Source: Saposhnikovia divaricata (taxonomy: Eukaryota > Streptophyta > Magnoliopsida > Apiales > Apiaceae). Taken from it: a stretch of 64,000 bases of DNA. Below the pieces are notes generated by a model. That model saw only the letters and a program-made list of their open reading frames with translations. It did no database searches and was not told the origin of the DNA. How positions within the stretch are numbered: the stretch's first letter is position 1; each line of letters begins with the position of its first letter. The translations under genes were made by a program, and so were the position numbers. The stretch covers positions 139,604,148 to 139,668,147 of the forward strand of contig CM071598.1 in NCBI GenBank assembly GCA_036435485.1, read 5' to 3'. Below are positions 58,095 through 64,000 of this stretch, piece by piece.

Positions 58095-58380
58095 TTCCTC
58101 GCCAACCACGAAGTGGCCGACCACGACACCCGGAGGGCCGTAGCCGACCACGAGGTAGCCGACCACGGCGCACGAAGGGCCGTAGCCGACCACGAGGCAG
58201 CCGACCACGGCGCACGAGGGGCCGCAGCCGACCACCTCCCGGTCGACCATGAAGAATTCAGGCCGTTCGGCCAACCACCTTCCAGCCGACCATGGTGTGG
58301 CCGACCATGATGGCTTGGAGCCCTCTGGCCGATCACCTTGTGGCCGATCACGAGCTACTCCATGGTCCGGCCGATCGCGG
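58095..58380. repeat. GC-rich GCCGACCACG minisatellite
   Basis: A 42-bp unit beginning GTAGCCGACCACGAGG repeats at 58140-58181 and 58182-58223, within a longer field of GCCGACCA units. It is the complement of 12500-12850 in element B, but with a different repeat length. Confidence 0.9.
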
Positions 58381-58494
58381 GGTAGTTCGTGGTCCTGAAT
58401 CTTGATTTTTTCAGCGAACCTCGGGTAGTTTCTGGACCTAGATCTCGACTTTTTCAACGAGTCTCGGATGGTTTTCAGTGCTAAAAAGAGGTCA

Positions 58495-58783
58495 AGTTTA
58501 GCGCCGTTTAGTGCCGTTTAATGCCGTTAAGCGTCGTTTAACATCGTTTAAACGTCGTTTAAGGCTGTTTAGCACCGTTTAGTGCCGTTTAGCGCCGTTT
58601 GACGCCGTTTAGCGTCGTTTAACATCGTTTAAACGTCGTTTAAGGCTGTTTAGCACCGTTTAGTGCCGTTTAGCACCGTTTAGCGCCGTTTAACGCCGTT
58701 TAGCGTCGTTTAACATCGTTAAACGTCGTTTGAGGCTGTTTATCACCGTTTAGTGCCGTCTAGCACCGTTTAATGCTGTTGGA
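58495..58783. repeat. GCCGTTTAGY minisatellite
   Basis: About 290 bp of 10-bp GCCGTTTAGT-type units, with GTCGTTTAACATCGTTTAAA blocks near 58532, 58612 and 58702. It is the complement of the 600-bp array in element B. Confidence 0.95.
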
Positions 58784-58913
58784 ATCATCTAACATCGTTG
58801 TAAACGCGTCGGTCGCTCCACGCTTTACATCAAAATGATATCAAAGATAAACCCTGACCCGAGTCTCGAGTTAGACAAGTAAAACTTCAAGGAAAACGTG
58901 ATCAGTTTTCCCT

Positions 58914-58929
58914 GAAGTTGGGGGGCAAA
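58914..58929 (+). other. Polypurine tract of element D
   Basis: GAAGTTGGGGGGCAAA abuts the 3' LTR. Confidence 0.85.
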
Positions 58930-59424
58930 TGATATGGGCTAAAAATATGCCCTAAAGACACACTCAATATGGCATTAATTAGGCCCAGCATGGCCCAAAC
59001 GTGGGGCCCACCAGATGGACCAAAACCCCAATTATAATATTAATTTCGTAATTAATATTGGGGGAAATAAACAGCTCAGCAATAAGAGTTGGATAAGGAT
59101 ATTATCTCTATCAGACTTAGCCACCAAGGCATCCAATTCGATATGGAAACTGATTCCTACAAGGAATGGATCTGGAACCTTCCTCAAGGAAGACTTGTCC
59201 ACCAAGTCTCTGACTCCTACCATAATTCTGAGGCTCCTACAGCCTATATAAAGGGCCAGACCCCTCATCTTAGAACTACGTTTTTGGCTTGATTCTCAAT
59301 AACGAGATACGTAGGCACTCTGTGAGGACCGATTAGTCTCGAACACGGAAACAGCCATTAAAGCTCGAAGCTCAACCACCCTAGCATTAATTACAAATCG
59401 TAACCTAGTTTTTATTCCACAACA
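58930..59424 (+). repeat. 3' LTR of Tat element D
   Basis: The LTR is 495 bp, with TATATAAAGG at 59245-59254. GTCTC follows. Confidence 0.95.
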
Positions 59425-59429
59425 GTCTC

Positions 59430-60220
59430 CATCCGCTATACACGATCAGCTAATAAATAGCTATATCTCGCTATAGTGATAATAATATATTATTGTTTTA
59501 TTCAAATAATTTATAATGTATAATTTATTCATAAGAAAAAATTAGAAAATTTTCACCGTTCAGCTAATTTGTAAATTTATGTATCAAATAATATTATTCT
59601 TAACTATTCAGATTGATAAATCATTCAGATATTTTAATGATTAAGATTTTTTTATTCAGATTTGCTAAATGGCCCCTAAGATTCTTACCTTTTGTTATCA
59701 TTTTGTCTTTTCTGTTTGTTTCCTTTTAATTGCTTCTAATCCCATTTGTAACCATAACTGAGCGAACAAAACTCTCCCTGTAAACGAGCATATCAAGCGG
59801 AACCGGAAATTCGTGAACTAAAATATTCTGAATTTAATTCCTTACACTCCTTACACGGTCATACCGCACAAGTTTTTACTCATCCACAGTAAAGATATTT
59901 ATTTCGAGTCATTGAGAAAACAAGCCAAACAATATTGAAAAATCGTCCAGTTGTGCCTTGTTGCTCTACTGATAGTAATTTGGGACTATATTAGAACGAG
60001 CGTAGTTATCGATTATTTTCTGATGATATGTTTTTTATAATTTTTACATTTAATGATAATTCTTAATTATCAATCAAAGTTCAAGTAGATTGACTTTTTT
60101 TTTATAAACCACCACCTTTTGTATAACGCAAAAAGTATTAACTGATTTCAAAAAATAATACAAACATTCATTCATATTTAGTTAGTGTTAAGTAATCAAC
60201 CCATCTTAAAACTTTAAGCT
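59430..60220. other. AT-rich intergenic DNA, nothing recognised
   Basis: No coding sequence or RNA gene is recognised. It is the flank into which element D inserted. The right part (from about 60070) may be a decayed Copia LTR on the minus strand. Confidence 0.45.
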
Positions 60221-60229
60221 ATTAGAGAA

Positions 60230-60430
60230 CGAAAATGCTAGGTATTTTAAATTGGTTTCCAAAATAATTCCCAAATGCCAAGTGTATTATTCTAATTGGT
60301 TATAATAAAATGGACTCCCTTACATTCACACCAACCTCCCCAATCAAAATTTTCTAATTTTCCACGTCATCTATGCTACATCATTCAGGAACAATTTTTG
60401 GATACCAATTTGCGATACCTAGCATTACTC
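60230..60430. mobile_element. Mutator-type MITE
   Basis: A 201-bp element with inverted ends CGAAAATGCTAGG and CCTAGCATTACTC (the match continues through AAATTGGT), flanked by ATTAGAGAA at 60221-60229 and 60431-60439. A 9-bp duplication fits a Mutator-derived MITE. Confidence 0.8.
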
Positions 60431-60439
60431 ATTAGAGAA

Positions 60440-60641
60440 AGGTCGAACTGGATCTTTTTTATTTTAACATTCCCTCTTACTCGAAAGCCCATTTATGGGT
60501 CGAAGAGTAGATCACGGGCGCCCACCTTTGGGATATAAATTGTCTTTCATGTCCATAATAAATATTGAGAATATTATGGATCGCAGAGAGTCGAACTTGA
60601 GATGGAGTGGATCACGGGCGTCCATCTTTGGGACATAAATT
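60440..60641 (-). pseudogene. Leader remnant of a decayed Copia element
   Basis: Non-coding sequence that, read on the minus strand, continues from 63011-63047 once the nested element is removed. It contains two copies of a phrase ending GGGCGCCCGTGATC (near 60512 and 60608) and a purine run before TGTTAAAATAAAAAAG near 60470 that may start an LTR. Confidence 0.45.
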
Positions 60642-61112
60642 TGTTGGGGTCCGCCCCGAATTCCTAATTAAGTTAAGAATCCTATTATGAGAAGAATTAT
60701 ATTTGTTGATAATTGAGGTAATTCTTATTCTTGGTAGGAATATTAATTGTGGAAAGTTTTCTATCCAAAATAAGAAAAGATGGTAACTGTCACAAATAGA
60801 ATTGAAATAGAATATGATTAAAATATTTGTGGTGCCTATAAATATATATATTTGTAGGGGTTTTGATGCATTGCAAAAATTAGAGAGTTGTGTGCGATAC
60901 ACAAGAGAGAGCTTTTGTAATCAAGGTGAGGTGATTGTATTAAAGAGTGTTGAGTGAGGGAGCGACTCCAATCTTGTAATACATTCATATTTAATGGATT
61001 TGTAGTTTTACCCTCCCTTGAGGGGTTTCCATGTTAAATTGTTGTGTTCTTTACTTTCATGTTTGTTATTGTGTTTGATTAACGTTGATCTATAGTGGAT
61101 GCGATCCTAACA
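60642..61112 (+). repeat. 5' LTR of the small Copia element
   Basis: TGTTGGGGTCC to GATCCTAACA, with TATAAATATATATA near 60838 as the likely promoter. Confidence 0.93.
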
Positions 61113-61115
61113 AAC

Positions 61116-61128
61116 TGGTATCAAGAGC
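61116..61128 (+). other. Primer binding site (initiator tRNA-Met type)
   Basis: TGGTATCAAGAGC lies three bases inside the 5' LTR, one inserted base away from the usual copia site. Confidence 0.8.
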
Positions 61129-61221
61129 TTGGGTTCGAGAAGTAGATTCGACGTTAAAGAAAAGGCAATCACGAAGTAGTTTTCGCGTTGTTAGTTGGTC
61201 GTGAGTTGATTTTTTCTTTGC

Positions 61222-61881
61222 TTGATGGAGGATCTAAAGTCGCTAAGGATTGATGCACCCAAGTATGATGGGAAGACGGATTTTACTACGTGGCAGTTAA
61301 CCGTCAAGGATGTGTTAATTCAACAAGGACTTGATGATGCCTTAGAGAACGAGAAGCCAAAAGAGATGAATGATGTAGATTGGGAAAAAATCCAGAAGAG
61401 AGCGGTGAGTACAATCAGGCTGGCACTTGCACCCGAGGTGAGGTATAACGTGTTGAAGGAGTCGACACCGAAGGACATATGGGACAAGTTAGCAAGTATC
61501 TATGCATCGAAGTCGTTGACCAACCGACTTAATTTGAAGATGGAGTTGTACTCTTTAAAACTGGATGAAGAAGGTAGTCTCCATGATCACATTAGTTGTT
61601 TTAATCAGCTAGTATGTCATCTGACTAATGTTGATGAGCCGATGAAAGACGAGGAACAAGCACTGTTGCTGTTGTCATCATTGCCGAGTTCCTTCAAGTA
61701 TTTTAAGCAGACGCTGTTAGTAGGGAGGACAACTTTTACTCTTCATGATGTGTTAAAGGCGTTAAGAGATAATGAGAGGATGACAAAGGATGCTGTTTCT
61801 CAAAGTGGTGAGGTAGTTTTAGCTGTCCAAAGTGCTGAAAGAGGGATAAGTCGAAGTCGCAATGACCTAAGGAAGAAGTAA
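61222..61881 (+). CDS. Copia Gag (UBN2 type), frameshifted from its knuckle
   Basis: 219 residues beginning MMEDLKSLRI. KYDGKTDFTTWQLTVKDVL and IWDKLASIYASKSLTNRL are typical of the UBN2 copia Gag domain, with KLDEEGSLHDHISCFNQLV and ALLLLSSLPSSF following. The frame ends at TAA (61879-61881). The knuckle lies in the +1 frame directly after, so one small indel near 61876 splits a longer Gag-protease ORF. Confidence 0.88.
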   Translation: MMEDLKSLRIDAPKYDGKTDFTTWQLTVKDVLIQQGLDDALENEKPKEMNDVDWEKIQKRAVSTIRLALAPEVRYNVLKESTPKDIWDKLASIYASKSLTNRLNLKMELYSLKLDEEGSLHDHISCFNQLVCHLTNVDEPMKDEEQALLLLSSLPSSFKYFKQTLLVGRTTFTLHDVLKALRDNERMTKDAVSQSGEVVLAVQSAERGISRSRNDLRKK

Positions 61882-61903
61882 ATCTCGGCCCAGTAAGAAG
61901 GAT

Positions 61904-62533
61904 ATGAGCACTGTTGAGTGCTATTATTGTGGTGAAACAGGTCATGTGCAAATGTTCTGTCCAAGCTTTAAAGAAGATCTGAAGTCCTTTAAGCAGATTA
62001 AGGGAAAGAACAAAGATGATGATGCGGACACTACACATGTGATCGAGGATGTAGAGTTTTTGATAGTGAGTGAGGATACCGTTCCTGGTTCGGTGAAGAA
62101 TAAATCAGAATGGGTGATGGATTCTGCTGCTTCCATGCATATATGTAGAGATCGAGCGATGTTTGAGACTTTATGCACTGATGAAAATCTTGGTAATATC
62201 ATTGTGGGGAATGATGAGAAGATGAAGGTTCAAGGAGTTGGAACTGTACGTCTTAAACTCCATGATGGTACGATCAAGAAAGCTCTCAATGTGGGATATA
62301 TACCAGATGCGTCAAAGAATGTGTTGTCTTTGAGTGTGTTGGCATCACGTAGGTACAGATTCGTTGGACGAGGGCAAAGTTGCGAGGTGTATAAGGGAAA
62401 GAGCTTGATTCTACAAGAGGTGATGAATAAGAAGAACATCTATTATTTAGATGGGGAAGCAACGACGATGAAGACCGAGAAAAATGTAAGATTCTCAGAA
62501 TCGGTTGAGGTATTAGGGAATTCAAGCCGATAG
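61904..62533 (+). CDS. Copia Gag knuckle and aspartic protease
   Basis: 209 codons. Residues 6-19 (CYYCGETGHVQMFC) are a perfect CX2CX4HX4C knuckle. The protease motif is WVMDSAASMHIC (about residues 68-79). The Gly-to-Ala form of the DSGAS motif is also known in Tnt1-type elements, which suggests the Tork/Tnt1 side of copia. The start of a GAG-pre-integrase-like segment (NKKNIYYLDG) follows, and the frame stops at 62531-62533, six bases before the 3' LTR. The true upstream start is that of the preceding Gag; the ATG at 61904 is only the first in this frame. Confidence 0.85.
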   Translation: MSTVECYYCGETGHVQMFCPSFKEDLKSFKQIKGKNKDDDADTTHVIEDVEFLIVSEDTVPGSVKNKSEWVMDSAASMHICRDRAMFETLCTDENLGNIIVGNDEKMKVQGVGTVRLKLHDGTIKKALNVGYIPDASKNVLSLSVLASRRYRFVGRGQSCEVYKGKSLILQEVMNKKNIYYLDGEATTMKTEKNVRFSESVEVLGNSSR

Positions 62534-62539
62534 AGGATT

Positions 62540-63010
62540 TGTTGGGGTCCGCCCCGAATTCCTAATTAAGTTAAGAATCCTATTATGAGAAGAATTCTAT
62601 TTTATGATAATTGAGGTAATTCTTATTCTTGGTAGGAATATTAATTGTGGAAAGTTTTCTATCCAAGATAAGAAAAGATGGTAATTGTCACAAATAGAAT
62701 TGAAATAGAATAGGATTAAAATATTTGTGGTGCCTATAAATATATATATTTGTAGGGGTTTTGATGTATTGCAAAAGTTAGAGAGTTTTGTGCGATACAC
62801 AAGAGAGAGCTTTTGTAATCAAGGTGAGGTGATTGTATTCAAGAGTGTTGAGTGAGAGAGCGACTCCAATCTTGTAATACATTCATATTTAGTGGATTTG
62901 TGGTTTTACCCTACCTTGAGGGGTTTCCATGTAAAATTGTTATGTTCTTTACTTTCGTGTTTGTTATTGTGTTTGATTAACGTTGATCTATAGTGGATGC
63001 GATCCTAACA
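62540..63010 (+). repeat. 3' LTR of the small Copia element
   Basis: 471 bp, the same length as the 5' LTR. The preceding purine tract is short (GATAGAGGAT). Confidence 0.93.
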
Positions 63011-63015
63011 AAATT

Positions 63016-63276
63016 ATCATTCATGTCCATCTCTGCGTGCCCGAGCTCTGATACCATGACAAAATTGATTAAAGTGTTTTATGTCATTCAACCATTCAAA
63101 TCTTCCATATAATGCATGTTTGAGTTTATACATATAAACCCCAATGTTACAACATTGTAAATTATTATTAAATACCTATAATATAATAGAATATATATTT
63201 AATATATTGTCTAATACCCTCCTCAAGTTGGAGCATGTAAATTTGAGATGCCCAACTTGCTAAAATAAAAATCAAA
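63016..63276 (-). repeat. Copia primer site, LTR and polypurine remnant
   Basis: On the minus strand the order is polypurine-like CTCCAACTTGAGGAGGG (about 63219-63235), an LTR-like stretch of about 155 bp, then TGGTATCAGAGC (63048-63059). An LTR preceded by an RNase H gene and followed by a primer site implies tandem or recombined Copia copies. Confidence 0.6.
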
Positions 63277-63900
63277 TTATTTCTTTCCAAGAGCCATTGT
63301 AAATATGTCCGCCAATTGTTCAGTTGTAGGAATATAAAACGGGGAGATTAGACCATCTTGAATAGCATCCCGCACAAAATGACAATCCACCTCAATATGC
63401 TTCGTTCTCTCATGAAATTAAAATGGGATTTTTAGCAATGTGCAGTGCCGATTAACTGTCACAAAATCGAGGAATAACTTTCTTGTGATGAACACCAAGA
63501 CTCAATAATAATGTCTTCAACCATTTTAACTCACAAGTGATAGATGTCATTGAACGATACTCAGCTTCAGCTGAAGAACAAGAAACTGTATGCTGCTTTT
63601 TAGTCTTCCAAGAAATTAGGGACTACCCAAAAAATACCAACCAACCTGTCAGAGATCATCGAGTAAGTGGACATGTGGCCCATCTGAGTCACACCAACCA
63701 GTCAAAGATAACTCACTATCCGAACGAAGTAAAATTTCATGACTTGGAGCCCCCTTTATACAACGAACTGTATGTAATACTGCATCCCAATGCTCTTGTC
63801 GAGGATGTTGTAAAAATTGAGAAAGAATATTAATCGTGTATGACAAATCTGGGCGTGTAACCGCCAAATAGATTAGGCGTCTGATGACGAGAGGTTCAAT
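63277..63900 (-). pseudogene. Copia RNase H C-terminal part, decayed
   Basis: The minus strand encodes the end of a copia polyprotein: VTRPDLSYTINILSQFLQHP (ending near 63860), LLRSDSELSLTGWCDSD, AEAEYRSMTSITCELKWLK, TKHIEVDCHFVRDAIQDG and TEQLADIFTMALGKK before the stop. At least one frameshift after GWCDSD and one in-frame stop near 63455 (CDS followed by stop) break it. The element was present before the small Copia element inserted. Confidence 0.85.
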
Positions 63901-64000
63901 TTTGAACTAATCGTTGTCATGGGATTCTAACGGATTTATTTATGGAGCTTAGTATCTTGATGCTTTAAAGATCTGTGTGTGATGTATATTTGATATCCTC
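63901..64000. other. Window edge, probably more Copia sequence
   Basis: Nothing can be identified with confidence. By position on the minus strand it should lie just upstream of the RNase H segment. Confidence 0.3.

Larger units (their letters stand above)
44189..59424 (+). mobile_element. Tat-lineage Gypsy element D, full length but decayed
   Basis: A 15.2-kb unit flanked by GTCTC at 44184-44188 and 59425-59429, of which 4.5 kb is a nested solo LTR. It carries both LTRs, primer site, gag, protease, reverse transcriptase, RNase H, integrase, the antisense aORF and three minisatellites, in the order expected for Tat elements. Without the nested LTR it would be about 10.7 kb. About eight substitutions plus a 23-bp gap separate the LTRs by eye, so it is older than element B. 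Confidence 0.95.
60642..63010 (+). mobile_element. Small Copia element with only Gag and protease
   Basis: A complete 2369-bp element with two 471-bp LTRs (60642-61112 and 62540-63010), flanked by AAATT at 60637-60641 and 63011-63015. Between them are an initiator-Met-type primer site and one gag-protease reading region that stops six bases before the 3' LTR. Integrase, reverse transcriptase and RNase H are absent, so it depends on a full Copia relative. About 18 LTR differences by eye make it the oldest complete LTR insertion here. Confidence 0.92.

Noticed and set aside
63537..63833. 98-codon plus-strand ORF
   Set aside because: It is the reverse complement of the copia RNase H segment, which is recognisable on the minus strand.

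Overview
This window is plant nuclear DNA, almost certainly from a eudicot. It has one spliced protein gene with about 26 GT-AG introns, and almost everything else is nested LTR retrotransposons, solo LTRs, MITEs and a tRNA-derived SINE. I cannot name the species; an asterid with a repeat-rich genome is a guess. All LTR comparisons and counts below were made by eye.

The host gene lies at 29073-37198 (+). It is an ERECTA-type leucine-rich-repeat receptor kinase with 27 coding exons that I could join in frame to 987 codons. Its promoter side is bounded by a solo LTR ending at 28120. A TATA-like box lies near 28857, and two short upstream ORFs precede the start codon.

Left arm (1-28120). A Sirevirus-like Copia element (minus, running off the left edge) sits inside the gag of a Tat-lineage Gypsy element (element A). 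The LTR of A is also split by a very young Athila-derived element (3352-10123) that encodes only a partial Gag. A second Tat element (B, 11160-19554, minus) is flanked by perfect 5-bp duplications. It has lost protease, reverse transcriptase and part of RNase H, but keeps an uninterrupted spliced antisense gene (aORF) with its own TATA box. Old LTR fragments, a Tourist-like MITE and a 3.65-kb solo LTR follow.

Right arm (37199-64000). An AT-rich interval holds a foldback Mutator-type MITE, two Stowaway MITEs, an old duplicated block and a SINE with a 17-bp target duplication. A full-length but decayed Tat element (D, 44189-59424, plus) follows; its gag is split by a 4.5-kb solo LTR. After it come a Mutator-type MITE and a decayed Copia element (minus) that hosts a small Copia-derived gag-protease element (60642-63010).

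The two Tat elements share one plan: sense gag-pol and a spliced antisense aORF converge on a short gap, and three kinds of minisatellite lie between the aORF promoter and the 3' LTR. By LTR mismatch counts the insertion order is Athila-derived (2 in 1648 bp), then B (about 6 in 498), then D (about 8 in 472), then the small Copia element (about 18 in 471). The main points of interest are the two Gag-only elements, the intact aORF inside an otherwise wrecked element, the aORF-side minisatellites, and the TE and uORF context of the receptor-kinase gene.
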